Under the pieces are notes generated by a model. The model saw only the letters and a list, made by a program, of their open reading frames with translations, did not search any database and was not told where the DNA came from. A stretch of 64,000 nt of DNA from Mytilus trossulus (taxonomy: Eukaryota > Mollusca > Bivalvia > Mytilida > Mytilidae), in the NCBI RefSeq assembly GCF_036588685.1, contig NC_086376.1, positions 13,035,911 through 13,099,910 of the forward strand, written 5' to 3'. The translations under genes and the position numbers were made by a program. Below are positions 13,801 through 23,650 of the stretch, piece after piece; position 1 is the stretch's first letter, and each line of letters begins with the position of its first letter.

Positions 13801-14265
13801 AACATGTAGGGTTCAAAAGTGTATTGGGCACGAACATACTTGATACCCAATTCAACAGGAAATGCAAATAAAAACTTGAAAAACATAGTTTAAATCTGCT
13901 AACAAAATGGCTGTGTCTCAGTTTACATGATGTCATAAGACATAACTTGACCTGTTGACCATGTTGACCAGACCATAATGACAGGTCAAGCTGACAAGCA
14001 GGTGGGACTGTAGTGTAAACGTTTAAATCTATAGAGCATAAAGAAAATATTCTGACCCATTTGGCGAAAAATCAAAGTTAAAAATTCCACCATGATGACA
14101 ACTATCTGTTTTTGTGGGATCCCAAGTATAAATGGATTGAAAGTTTGAAAATAGAGACGAGCATGTTCTGTTTAAATCTCCTTCTTGAACGTTGTCACCA
14201 ATTTGTCTTGTTTGTAAAAGAGAATAGAGTGGTCTTCGTTTTCTATGTTGATGTCGTAACGGCAT
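1056..14265 (-). CDS. DCAF10: DCAF10 (WDR32) homologue, complete six-exon gene
   Basis: WD40 substrate receptor expected to dock on DDB1 in a CUL4 E3 ubiquitin ligase. Exons in transcript order are 14265-14057, 11061-10948, 8705-8508, 5476-5173, 3576-3517 and 1847-1056. All introns are GT/AG and the frame stays open, giving 558 codons; the human protein is about 559 aa. Recognisable blocks are FNFDFSPNGS (exon 1), AHDDCVNCVRF (exon 2), TSGFDGNIFTWDINR (exon 3), HYIEEPNVGRGFIKELCF and SGCLSGKVAFHQP (exon 6). A WDxR (DWD-box) motif, W127-D-I-R130, is the DDB1-contact signature of this family. Residues about 296-440 form a Ser/Glu/Asp-rich low-complexity insert between WD units. The start at 14265 follows an in-frame TGA about 30 nt upstream, and similarity to the human protein begins about ten residues inside. 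A candidate poly(A) signal lies at 748-743 on the minus strand. Confidence 0.95.
2279..2445. repeat. Degenerate MITE in DCAF10 intron 5
   Basis: Diverged relative of the element at 58103-58310: it starts TACTGAGGATTCACTTATTT with GTACCAATTTTT, and later has ATTTAATTTCGTGGTTTTAC. The right end is decayed. Confidence 0.5.
3517..3576 (-). CDS. DCAF10: DCAF10 micro-exon 5 (residues 276-295)
   Basis: A 60-nt exon, phase 0 on both sides, encoding VHPQGWCVLSRNVSRDYKSE. Acceptor TTGATAG|GTA, donor GAG|GTAAGA. It matches the family's LHPKGW segment and joins exons 4 and 6 in frame. Confidence 0.9.
3720..3970 (+). repeat. Fragment of a reverse-transcriptase element (3' part)
   Basis: Resembles the end of the RT region at 52765-52990: GATAGAGGATTG, GGAAGCTACT, GTTGAAATC, then GTTACAGAATATAT. 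Too short and broken to code. Confidence 0.5.
4085..4410 (+). repeat. Dispersed repeat R2 (with R1 head), DCAF10 intron 4
   Basis: Contains GGGGCCAGCTGAAGGGCGCC, CTACATTGAAGACCTGTTGG and TCTATGGTCGGGTTGTTGTC. The same block recurs at 26326-26411, 33903-34078, 59207-59415 and 59890-60016, always ending CCATTCTCAATTTT. The head GTTTAACCCCGCCGC belongs to family R1. No coding capacity; SINE- or LINE-tail-like. Confidence 0.7.
5173..5476 (-). CDS. DCAF10: DCAF10 exon 4 (residues 174-275)
   Basis: Acceptor TTTCAG|T, donor CAG|GTAAAT. Begins YCDGAIQGQKVFSHKMLMR, aligning with the family segment after the TWDINR strand, and continues with KLSPDGSKLIVSTQEGKIIL and the basic stretch PQRLFTRRVQR. Confidence 0.94.
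5820..6105 (+). repeat. Dispersed repeat R1, subfamily b
   Basis: Ends with GAGAGTTGTCTCATTGGCAC then CACACCACATC. The same diverged version recurs at 30695-31005 (GGTGTGAGC, TTGAAGACCGTACTTTGACC). Its 5' part has GATTAAACCGTTGGTTTTCC. Confidence 0.65.
6262..8055. mobile_element. 1.8-kb repeat element with hairpin ends and three internal units
   Basis: Lies in DCAF10 intron 3. The left end begins AACTAGAGGCTCTAAAGAGC (small hairpin GAGGCTC/GAGCCT). The right end is a near-perfect hairpin AGCTCAC...GGTGAGCT with loop GGCCCTTCGGGCC. Between them a unit of about 475-502 bp is repeated three times (ATTGACTATAAAGGGCAATA at 6501, 6976 and 7478), followed by a GACGACGGA microsatellite at 7953-8008. 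A second, shorter copy is at 24672-25475. No transposase is seen, so it is non-autonomous or of unknown class. Confidence 0.7.
8508..8705 (-). CDS. DCAF10: DCAF10 exon 3 (residues 108-174), DWD box
   Basis: Acceptor TTGTAG|A, donor AG|GTAAGC. Carries ATCSDDNNVALWDIR and HTNWVKNIEYASDCGKLVTS. This is the best-conserved stretch and includes the WDIR motif expected to contact DDB1. Confidence 0.95.
8870..9055 (+). repeat. Dispersed repeat R1 (3' half)
   Basis: GGCCGTTAATTTTC, TTATAGCTGACTATGCGGTA, TTGAAGGTCGTATGGTGACC and CTCATTGGCAATCATACCAC, ending CATCTTCTTTTTTATA. Confidence 0.7.
9135..10665. repeat. Tandem repeat (about 152-165 bp) split by a MITE
   Basis: Units contain ATAACATTTGGTTGAGG, GACATAACTCTAGAA and CACCTGAATTCAAAAT. 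Two lie at 9135-9395 and more at 10345-10660; the 938-bp element at 9400-10337 interrupts the array. Confidence 0.65.
9400..10337. mobile_element. MITE-like element with palindromic GGACCATATGAGTATTTGG termini
   Basis: Both ends read inward as CGGACCATATGAGTATTTGG followed by ACCATA, then GCGTATGGTCATGACC. The TIRs are about 80 bp and internally palindromic (CCATATGG-type). No open frame. No clear target duplication could be fixed. Confidence 0.7.
10948..11061 (-). CDS. DCAF10: DCAF10 exon 2 (residues 70-108)
   Basis: Acceptor TTTCAG|A, donor AG|GTTTGT. Encodes LLAACEGHSVLMFDPFTH and KAHDDCVNCVRF, a complete WD-type strand set matching the family. Phase 2 on both sides. Confidence 0.93.
11389..11618. 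mobile_element. 230-bp MITE with TTA target duplication (PIF/Harbinger-like)
   Basis: TIR GGGACGACATCAAAAG at the left and CTTTTGATGTCGTCCC at the right, flanked by TTA at 11386-11388 and 11619-11621. A 3-bp TWA duplication and TIRs starting GGG fit PIF/Harbinger. It lies in DCAF10 intron 1. Confidence 0.75.
12859..13779. repeat. 302-bp inverted repeat with 317-bp spacer in DCAF10 intron 1
   Basis: Arms 12859-13160 and 13478-13779 are reverse complements with few differences: CAGGCACTTGTTT...CTACTTCCGGTTG against CAACCGGAAGTAG...CAAGTGCCTG. A foldback MITE or an inverted duplication; no coding frame. Confidence 0.8.
14057..14265 (-). CDS. DCAF10: DCAF10 exon 1 (residues 1-70)
   Basis: Holds the short basic N-terminus and the first beta strands of the propeller (HHGGIFNFDFSPNG). 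The donor is GG|GTCAGA, phase 2: AATGG joins ATCT of exon 2 to give Asn-Gly-Ser. The human protein has a long Pro/Gly-rich N-terminus that is absent here. A weak acceptor-like CTCTTGCAG lies just upstream of the ATG, so a 5'UTR intron is possible. Confidence 0.88.
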
Positions 14266-14599
14266 AATATCAATTCCTTCTGCAAGAGATTTTCAGTTGG
14301 CAGGTTGGAGAGTCTTGAATCCCAAAAAAGAGCAAGTTGTTAATATCGGAACATTTCTTTTATTTTCCACTGTTTTCCGAATAGAAAAAAAATGCGGACT
14401 CTAAATACAGTATTCGATTTCCTGCTCTGTCCCGTACATTTTCCGACAAACATACAATGCAGTCGGAGTAATTGAAACACACTAAACTTTGAGTAAATTG
14501 TGAGTGTGGGGAAAGATTCCATGTACACCTACTTTTCAAGATAAATCGATATATAGATTTACAAAAGACTGAAATAGAGTGACACACACCCTTTTTTCA

Positions 14600-17500
14600 A
14601 ACATAGATGATCATTTATGATCTTATATTAGTTTAAACATACTAGGCCTATAATATTTGTTTCTTTGTTTGACGCATCTGATGAATTGAACTACAGCTTC
14701 AGAGGATAAAGTTTCATTATTTCCCATAAAAATCGAAGTATTTATATCATGCCATAAACAAAATTAAGGAACAAAAAAACAGCTGCGCTACGACCGCATG
14801 ATACCATACCCAACTATATCAGTCCTATTCAGGACCGATAACTCTGTCGATAGATATTATCGGGTATACAATATTGTTACAACCAGACCAATCGTATTAT
14901 ACGTCTCTGTTGGAATGTATACAATAACTATATATTTTTTTTCCACAATTTAAACTTTATATCGATTCATTGCCTGGATTTAGCTTTAAATATTAAATTA
15001 AAAAATAAATAGCAATAAAATCATGTTCAATGATCGAAAGTCATTTAAATTCATATTTGAATCAGAATATTTCTTTGAAAAAAATTTAGAAACATATAAA
15101 TATTTGAATGCCTTTTGAGCAAATTTTTTTTTTTTAAAGAAATGTTCATAATATTCATATTTTCCTAAAGTTTATTATGAAACATACTTCTTCTGATTTG
15201 ACACGGGAAGGAGAAGATATTTATTTGTACATTTATGAAAACTTTTGTATATCACAAAATTTAAACTCTGGTAATATATGTATACACACTGACAGGATGT
15301 TGAATGTCACCTGGTTGCTTTTGGTTTGCACGTCTACCTGACAATATATTATGATGTAACATTATAACCCAAGTTAGATTTCACCTGTTCGGTCAAGGAA
15401 TGAAATTTTAAAGGTATAGAATATTTATCTATTATAAATGGACATTGGTTTTTTTTTTTCTCTTTGGATGAAAACATTTATTTCTTTTTTGTTTTAAAAG
15501 GAATGTATAAATGTATTTTTAAAGAAAGATAAAATAAACAGAAAACTTAAAAAAACACCTTTAAAAAAAGAAAAGATTTTTTTTATTATAGATATTGTAA
15601 ACTTTTTTCTGTTAACAGTATCTCCTGGATGAATATCGGTCAAAAATAAATGTTCCCGTGTCACACTTAAAATATATTTTTTTTTTATCAAGAAATTTTG
15701 AAATCAAGTTAATGATATCGAAATATCACTAAAGGAAAATAACAGAAACATCAGAGATTCTTCATAAAAAATAAATATAATCTAGGAAACTGTTTAAGTC
15801 TAACTATAGAAATCATTGATTTGATGCAACATTTCTATATGATACATCAGCCGCCATCTTGAAAAATCTCGGAAAATTCCCTTTTTTAAATCGATGTTTG
15901 ACCGAATTTTCCCTGAAATTAAACTGTTTTAAGTAGTATTCTTCGCCAGCTATATGTTTGAATATACTTAATCGATTTGCAAAGTTTGTGTTTTATTTAC
16001 AGAATTTCTTTATTTGATATAAAAGTAGACATGGGTATCGGTAATTTAGCATTCAGTCAACGGAGAAATGACGAGAAAAAATGCATATTTTACGATTCCG
16101 ATTTGACCGAATTTAATCAAAAATTAAACTGTTAGGACCAACATTGTTTGATAGAAATATGTTTGAATATCAAGGATTGATTTGCAAAATTAAGAAAACG
16201 GATCAGGTTTATGAGAAAATTAAACTTTATTGAAGCATATATGCATTTTATATGGGGAAATATAATACAAAATGGCGGCTATTATACGTCACAAAAGTCA
16301 CGTGATGTCTAACTTAGTTGGATATGGCTGGTCGTCTTATAAAAAACATTATGTTTACATGGGTTTTTCTAATTAACACGGTGTTGTACAGGAAGTTTAA
16401 TTAACACGGTGTTGTACAGGAAGTTATGCTTAGTATAGCCTTACTCATTCTTTATTCTTGCTCTAAAGGAAGTTTGTATATAAGAAACATGCTTTCTAAG
16501 ATACCAAAGTTGAATCTCAATAAAATTCAATAACTCAAAAATGAATGAAAACATCATTACGAAAAAGTTTAAAGATCTTAAGAATAATTTAACTATCAAG
16601 TATATGAAATTTTATGCTATAGTTATGAATAGTTTCTGAGATACGGCGCGACATGTGGAAAACCCCTATTTTTCATAAACTCAATAACTCAGGCTAAAAT
16701 AAAATTTGAATCATCCTCAATAAGAATACAGACCATCATGAAAAAACAACCATGTTAAGTTCAATGACATAAAGATTATATGCTGTACCATGTTTACGAC
16801 GGACAGACGGGCGCCGGACATTTGTATACATAAAACGTCCCGTCAAAATGTTTTTTGCTATTTTTCCTTTTGAAGTTTTACTCGGAGTTCAGTATTTTCA
16901 ATTTGTACATTTAATTTGGTTAGATAAAATACGTGCTACGTGGAGGAAATCGGATCTTTGTTCTTTAATAAAGTTGTATCATTGTTGATATTAGAGACAT
17001 ACCATTATGTATTTATCTAACATAAAGAAATCAAATAAATTGCTCAGTTAGGAATCTTAAATCTTTGTGGACCTAAATTTTCGGTATTAGTTTTATAATA
17101 TCATTGTTGGTTTTCTGCATGTGCTGTAATAAAATGACAGAAAATCGAATCTGGACTCAATTATGGATGATGAATGATACTATAGATAATTTTTCCATCA
17201 ATTTGGGAATCAGAATATGTTTTTTTAAAGACAAATACTAGTACTACTAGAAGTCCAAATAACTATGAAAGTAAGAAAGAGTATATTAAATGTTTGCTTT
17301 GGCGGCACGCCTTCCTGCGACGCGTGAAAGAAAGAAAAAAATTTAAGACTCCAATGATTTACTAAGAAACCACAGCAGTCTTAAATCATTTTAGAGTTAC
17401 TTTCGCAGTTATATATATGCATATTTGGGGCTTTCTATGTTGTGTTTTGTGTACTACTGTTTTTTTTTCTTTCCTTTGTTGGTGATTTTCTTTATTAGCC

Positions 17501-18117
17501 ATTACTTTGTCATTTCATTTTCGACTTCTGGGTCTGAATTTCCATGTCACAGTGGTATCTGATTATCAAAACAATAGTGTTTCAATATCAATTGTGTGTT
17601 CATATTTATATCAGATTTTAAATTTACCAGATATATTTTGGGGTTGTAAAATTGTTGGACTCTACAAAGTTATGGATAGCATCAACTTTCATTCTGTTAT
17701 AAAAAAAAACAAAATTAATAAAAACAAAATACCACATACAGTAGAGGTTTTGGAATTATTTTTAATTCTTTGTCATAATGATATATATGTTGATATGTTG
17801 TGTTGTGTTTAGTTTTTGTATAGTTTTCTTGTCTTTAATTAATATTTCGATTTAAAGAAAAGTGGGTCAGAGTATTCATGGACCAAATGATAAAACTTCA
17901 AATTGTTTTCAAAAACTTTTGATGCGTTTTCCCGGAATAAAGACACATGACGTCAATGAGACTACAACGCTATTTGGAAAATGTCCTGTCGACATTTATT
18001 ATAGAATCTAGTTTGCAAACCTACGAATTAACATTCGATATAGTCTCAGGAAACAATTATATGAAATACAAAATAGTTAAGCATTGATGTATCGTAGTTC
18101 TGAAAGACATTTACACA
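14600..18117. other. Region between DCAF10 and the 729-aa gene, no gene seen
   Basis: AT-rich. Holds a diverged direct duplication of about 213 bp (15899 and 16113, GACCGAATTT...AAATTAAACTG), a perfect-but-one 28-bp tandem duplication (16371-16426), an R4-type repeat ending GACGGACAGACGG near 16800, and a retroelement 3'UTR-like stretch near 17430-17560. The divergent promoters of both flanking genes must lie here. Confidence 0.5.
17948..17955. promoter_or_regulatory. CRE-like TGACGTCA upstream of the 729-aa gene
   Basis: Perfect 8-bp palindromic CREB/ATF site about 163 nt upstream of the ATG. One octamer can occur by chance; only its position makes it worth recording. Confidence 0.25.
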
Positions 18118-20307
18118 ATGGGAAATTCGCCTACAAAAGAAAGTAAACGAAAAACCAGTAACGAAAATGAAAAATGGACTGAAACGACATCGACAAATAC
18201 GGATGAACGTACATGTAACGAAACGAAAAATGGCAAAGAAGATATGAAAACGCCAAACACAGAGACAAGAAAAATGAAGGCAAGTTTTAATTTAGAGAAG
18301 GCAAGTGTTTATGACAAATTTAAATCTCTGAGAAGCAGCAAAGTCCACCAGTCACCAAATCCAGACATAAAAATAAAAAACAAAACGGAAACTTCAAATG
18401 TTCTACAGCAGGACCAATTAACAAACTACAGTATCACAAAAATGAGAATGAAGTTACCACAGAGAAAACAGAAAGACGATCAATATCCCAAAAAAGAACA
18501 TACATCATTGCACGAGAAACTGAAAAGAAAATTAAACGTTGTGCGACGAAAAAATACCACAAAACCACAGATAACGGAAAAATTAAAACAGGATGAATTT
18601 ACAATGAACGTAGAAGGAAAGGTTAGAGCCTTTTTTGAACAAAACTGCAAATGGACAACATTACACTGGTATGAAAATTTGGATAGTGGAGAATCCCTCA
18701 TTTCGGCAAATCCTGTTTTATGGAAAATACACCAGAGAGCCAAAGCGTTACAACGACATATTTGTAAGCCAAGAACGAGTTTAATTGAAAGCGAGGAACT
18801 AATGATGTCTTTTGAAAATGAAAATTCTAATGATAAATTATGTCAAACAGATATTCGACCAGAATATTGGATAAACAGAAAAACTACTGTCAGATACGGA
18901 AACAATTTCATAAATGTAGTTTCCGCTACCATGGCTGCTGATGAAATAGTAGAAGAACGATATAAAAAGAAGAAACAAGACGCAATTGTGTCAGCTCAGA
19001 TTTCATCGATTCGACTAGCTGTTTTAGGCGTGTTAGGGAGAAGTGGATTTGCAGAAATAACAAAGAAAAAATTAAAACGAGAACTGCCTAATTTTGACGT
19101 TTCTAAACACAAAAGCAAGGTAATGGCATTATGCAGAGAACAAGTAGATTCGTTTACAGCAAAATTTGAAGAAGAAATGGGGATTTTGCCACATGAGGAA
19201 GAGGTCTTTAAGGATAAGCTTAGAATTTATGTAATTTCAATAGCAAAACCATTCATGCTATATGCAAAACACGCACTAGAAGATGAAAGTAATCAGAATA
19301 AGGAGAAAATTGAACCGAAGCTTCCTACTCAGATTCCAGAATTGAATGAAATCAGAACGGAAATAGTTGAAAAGCACACTGAAAAATTACATAGTATTGT
19401 AAAGGAAATAAAGGATGACGCAGAACAAAGACGTGTCGGTGACAGCAGCCTTCACACAAAAACGTCCGAGGTGAATAAGATAGAACATGGATGTGGAGAC
19501 ACCATTGAACATGAACGTAGACCATCCGAACATGAAAATATTAAGTACTTTTTGAAAAAGAAGGAGGAGAAAACATTTGAGTGTGACATTAATCCAGTTG
19601 GACCGTTCGCCCGAGGAACGCATTACCGAACTGATGGAGAAATCGCGATTGAAAAATGCAAGAAAGGTTCAAGAAAAGGACTCACCGAAAAACCAAAGAA
19701 GTTAAAGACACGAGGGATTCCGAACAAGCATTTACACCACAATTCGAACAATATTGATTCGATACCGGAGTGTTCAAGAAAAGAAGAATCAAGAGACAGC
19801 CACATATCTGACGTAGTCTGCGAGTCTGTTAATTTTAACTGTAACAGTGACAAAGGCATAATAGAGGATTTTGAATTTGCACTGTTTGCTCATATAGACA
19901 GCGTGATGAACTCCGAAGAAGTAAAGGAAACTGCGGACATGCGACACTTGAACGAAAAACCAGCCCAGGTGATAACGGGAAAGAAGAATGACTGCGACCT
20001 CTTGAAAGAAAAGTATGCTCCTAGAGTAAATAAAAAACGTCAGAAAGGTGACAAGAGGAACCGTCAAAGAAATAATTTGAAACAAGCTACTCTTCAATTT
20101 GGACTAAATGCAAATAATTCAGCTGATAACCAAGATGATACATGGTGTTCATTCGACGAACATGACGAGGAAACGTACTTCTCCTGCCAACCTACGATAT
20201 TGTACGCAGACTCTCCGTTAACCGACGAGCATTCAGTTGACTACTTATTTCCTAGTGTGTTGACATTTTCCCCACGTCCATTGCCTGATCATACACAATT
20301 TATGTAA
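18118..20307 (+). CDS. Unrecognised 729-aa Lys/Glu-rich protein, single exon, possible N-myristoylation
   Basis: An open frame of 729 codons in one of the AT-richest parts of the window, far too long to be chance. The ATG sits in a good context (ACAATGG). The N-terminus MGNSPTK fits the N-myristoyltransferase pattern (Gly2, Thr6, following Lys), so membrane attachment is possible. Residues 1-160 are basic and low-complexity. Residues about 165-215 (VEGKVRAFFEQNCKWTTLHW onward, then LWKIHQRAKALQRH) and about 270-388 (SIRLAVLGVLGRSGF; MALCREQVDSFTAKFEEEMG) look folded and helical. The remainder is charged and probably disordered, ending in an aromatic/Pro-rich tail. No signal peptide or membrane helix is seen. 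AATAAA lies at 20318-20323, 11 nt past the stop. I recognise no family. It could be lineage-specific or a retrocopy of a spliced gene. Confidence 0.8.
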   Translation: MGNSPTKESKRKTSNENEKWTETTSTNTDERTCNETKNGKEDMKTPNTETRKMKASFNLEKASVYDKFKSLRSSKVHQSPNPDIKIKNKTETSNVLQQDQLTNYSITKMRMKLPQRKQKDDQYPKKEHTSLHEKLKRKLNVVRRKNTTKPQITEKLKQDEFTMNVEGKVRAFFEQNCKWTTLHWYENLDSGESLISANPVLWKIHQRAKALQRHICKPRTSLIESEELMMSFENENSNDKLCQTDIRPEYWINRKTTVRYGNNFINVVSATMAADEIVEERYKKKKQDAIVSAQISSIRLAVLGVLGRSGFAEITKKKLKRELPNFDVSKHKSKVMALCREQVDSFTAKFEEEMGILPHEEEVFKDKLRIYVISIAKPFMLYAKHALEDESNQNKEKIEPKLPTQIPELNEIRTEIVEKHTEKLHSIVKEIKDDAEQRRVGDSSLHTKTSEVNKIEHGCGDTIEHERRPSEHENIKYFLKKKEEKTFECDINPVGPFARGTHYRTDGEIAIEKCKKGSRKGLTEKPKKLKTRGIPNKHLHHNSNNIDSIPECSRKEESRDSHISDVVCESVNFNCNSDKGIIEDFEFALFAHIDSVMNSEEVKETADMRHLNEKPAQVITGKKNDCDLLKEKYAPRVNKKRQKGDKRNRQRNNLKQATLQFGLNANNSADNQDDTWCSFDEHDEETYFSCQPTILYADSPLTDEHSVDYLFPSVLTFSPRPLPDHTQFM

Positions 20308-20317
20308 ATATCTAACA

Positions 20318-20323
20318 AATAAA
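20318..20323 (+). terminator. Poly(A) signal AATAAA after the 729-aa gene
   Basis: Canonical hexamer 11 nt downstream of the TAA stop. A second AATAAA follows near 20460. The first alone would give an extremely short 3'UTR. Confidence 0.45.
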
Positions 20324-20499
20324 ATGTTGATTTATTTACCAAAGGTGGTTTGTCGTAACTTTCGAAATCGCTGCATGGTACAGGATCTTGATTTCTTATA
20401 TATAATAATATGAAGAAAATACAGCCGAATATGATTCACCTATTAGTAGTTATGTTCAATAAATAATTTTTATACTAACTACAACTTCAACTCAATCAT

Positions 20500-20740
20500 G
20501 TTCCGTTGTTTTAAAAACAAAAAGGCAAAGGATAACATGGAAACATATAAAAATCATTAGACAGAGAGAACTGACAACACCATGTCAAAAATGAAACAAG
20601 CGGAAACGACTTACAACTCCACTGCATATATAATAGAAAACTAAAGTCTAAGCAACAGACCCCCCTAAAAAAAATCAAAAAACACAACACAACACAACAA
20701 AAACAGGAGGATTTCAAAGGTTTTGTCATTTACATCAATG
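20500..20740 (-). repeat. Retroelement 3'UTR-like repeat, minus orientation
   Basis: GAGAGAACTGACAACACCATG, AAACTAAAGTC and CACAACACAACACAAC resemble the reverse complement of the segment after the RT element at 53840-53990. Also seen at 60244-60420. Confidence 0.45.
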
Positions 20741-22611
20741 GTTATACTTTATATAAAATATTGTCATACTTTCTGTTGATAGGACATACGATATTAGACT
20801 GAATATCATTGAAGACTCTGCAGTTCTGAGGAAGTTTCGAATGTCTTTGGACTTAAAAATTCTTTATTATGATCATACAATTTGGTTTTCTTTCACAATC
20901 AAACGTGGGTTTGTGACTTCGTGCTTTAATATACACATGAATAAAAGTTTGCGATTAATCGCTTAGACAGCAACTTTAAACATCATAAATGAAAACAAAC
21001 AGACGTTTTCAAGTGATTATATTTAGTGTAAGAAAAAGTTTGAAAAGAGGCTTTCTTCCGTACTCTAAATAATATTGTTACCAGTATAGAAATAGATGTG
21101 GTATGCGTTCCAATGAAACAAATATCCAAAACACATTAAAAAGAAGCGGATCTAGAAAGTGACATAGGTAACGATTGGGCCTTCAACAATGAAAATTACC
21201 CATATCATGCAGTACGATATACAAATCCCTGGTATGACAAATCGTGATTCTAGTTCCATTCTAAAAACGAAAGAGTCAACATAGGACAATTAATAGAAAG
21301 GAGTCAATTGAAAATTTCATCACTTTTCTTGTTGATCTTTACTTGCCTATATTTTTTCATGTGACTATAAACTAAATATTTTATGTAAGTTTTGGTATTT
21401 CCTGCATATAAGCAGGCTACATTTCCTTGATATTATTAATGAACTCCTCGTGTGGATTTTACGTTAACTTTATGAAAAGTGTTTTGATTTAATAAGTTGA
21501 AAAATTATTTAAAAAAGTTAAATGTTTTTTTAATCATTTTATTTTCTAAACTCAAGTCATGGAATTCCTTGTGAAAAAAATCATCCGATTTTCACCTGAA
21601 AAAAAGTTCATGTGATTTTCACGTGCTGCTCACGTAAACTCATTTCACCAGGGTTTCACGTATACGAAATAGAAACAATGGAGTATAACAATAGAACTGC
21701 AGTGTAAGCTCGTTTGAGGTTGAATAAATTCACGTGAAGTACATACTTGTGAAATTTCCCTGTGTATACTGTATTAAAAAATCACTACAGAATTTTACGG
21801 AAATGTTAATGATTGAGCTCTTACATTAAGATATGCTCAACTCATGTACACTTATTGGTCCTTGTTATACACTTATCAGTCTATGGAAGGTGCGATACGA
21901 TAAAAACTTTTCTTATATCAATGAGCGATATTGTCTTATATCAACGAGTTGCATTGTGGGAAATTTCAGACGAATTTTAGCATTTGTACGAAGAAAGGCA
22001 GATTTCTCGGTATAAACTAATGACTCTTTTCTTAAAACAGGGTATCTTTTAACACGACATACGTCTGGTGTATAATTTCACGAGTTATTTTATGTAATAA
22101 CAAGCAAGGTGTATTTAAACGAGAACATTGAATTATTGAATAAATGAAACATAAATGCACGATTTATCATTTGTAAATGTACACATTCTATAAATATCAT
22201 GTAGCAAATTCAATGGAATGCAATTGAGATGAATTCAATTGTTTGCTACGCCAAAATCACCTATAAGTCAACGATACTGCTATATTTTAAAATATCAATG
22301 CGATATTTGTCTTATATCAAAGCGATGATTTTTAATATCAAAAATTTATGAATACGATGACACGTCACAATGCATGTCAAGAAAACTGCAAACATAAGTC
22401 ACAAACTTTGATCATGACCGGTTTAATGTTTTAGGATCAATATCACTAAAATTTCGTAACTGTAACAAAATTAACGCTTACATGAACTTAACATTACAAA
22501 AATGATTCTTGACCCTATTGATAGTTGAAAGTGTTAATAATCTGTTCAGTCCATTGTTTTCCATCACATCGTTTAACCGACTAACTAACATGTTTAACCC
22601 CCGCAACATTA

Positions 22612-22860
22612 TTATACCCCACGCGACGAGTTGCGAAGGGTATAATGTTTTGACCCGTCCGTCCGTCCGTCAGTCCGTCCGTCAGTCCTGTTTCTTGTCA
22701 TCGCAACTCCTCTCAAACCACACAACAGAATTTCACGAAACCTTTTCAGATGAGAAGGACATACTATTTAGATGTGCATATTGGCAGGAAATTAATTTTT
22801 CTTATGCGATTTTTTTTTCTTACACTTATTTAATTTCTCCAATGACAATGTGGGGACGTG
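22612..22860 (+). repeat. Repeat starting ACCCCACGCGACGAG with (GTCC)n
   Basis: TATACCCCACGCGACGAG, GCGAAGGGTATAATGTTTTG and a CCGTCCGTCCGTC tract resemble a dispersed molluscan repeat start. No frame is supported. Confidence 0.5.
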
Positions 22861-22879
22861 GGGTATGTGAGCGTGCACA

Positions 22880-23178
22880 CTAAGGTTCTTTAATTTATGT
22901 ATGTGCCTGTCCAAAGTCAGGAGCCTATTGTCGTTTGTTTATGTGTTACATATTTGTTTTTCGTTCATTTTTTTGTTGTTTAAATAAGGCCGTTAGTTTT
23001 TCTCGTTTGAATTGTTTGACATTGTCTTATCGGGTATTTATAGCTGACTATGCGGTATGGGCTTTGCTCATCGTTGAAGGCCGTACGGTGACCTATAGTT
23101 GTTAATGTCTGTATTATTTTGGTCACTTGTGTACAGTTGTCTTATTGGCAATCATACCACATCTTATTTTTTATAATT
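22880..23178 (+). repeat. Dispersed repeat R1, nearly full
   Basis: Runs from TATGTGCCTGTCCAAAGTCA through AAGGCCGTTAGTTTTTCTCG and GGCCGTACGGTGACCTATAG to CATACCACATCTTA. A good reference copy for the family. Confidence 0.75.
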
Positions 23179-23240
23179 CTATTTGAAGTTATGATCCAAT
23201 GGCGGAATTTAAAGCGGTTGCAAAAACGTCTACATACTAT

Positions 23241-23650
23241 TTAAGAATTGAATGCTTCTTTTTGTAAATTTATTGGGGTGTAAAAGCGTTGACCGAAGTA
23301 CATTTTGTATGAAGCGCGGAAGCGCTTCATTCTAAAAATGTATGCACGGTCAACGCTTTTACAACCCTATAAAGTTACAAAAAGAAGCATTCAATACTTA
23401 TAATTACATTTTTTAGCGAGGATTATAAAAACACGATTTTCATGAAGTTAAATTTTTAAATTCACCTGTGCACTTTATTGTGGGACCTCGTGTCATCATG
23501 AATGAAATGTTATTGTCTCATGCAACTGCTTACGGAATAACATGTGATGTGCAATTAGCCAATCAGAATAACGTATTATAATGAAACATACATCTAATGT
23601 AATTATTAGATTATAATATACTGGTCACACTGCTATAGCCTATCCACCTT
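23241..23650 (-). repeat. Palindrome-headed repeat, copy 1
   Basis: 23241-23401 is an imperfect palindrome (GAATGCTTCTTTTTGTAA...TTACAAAAAGAAGCATTC; GCGTTGACCG/CGGTCAACGC). The flank to 23650 matches the copy at 54290-54656 in the opposite orientation. Confidence 0.7.

Noticed and set aside
17507-17812. 101-codon plus frame
   Set aside because: Overlaps a retroelement 3'-tail repeat, is hydrophobic/Asn-rich as expected for AT-rich noise, and has no supported exons around it.
22509-22883. 124-codon plus frame containing RPSVRQSVRQS
   Set aside because: It runs through the (GTCC)n repeat head; repeat-driven open frame.
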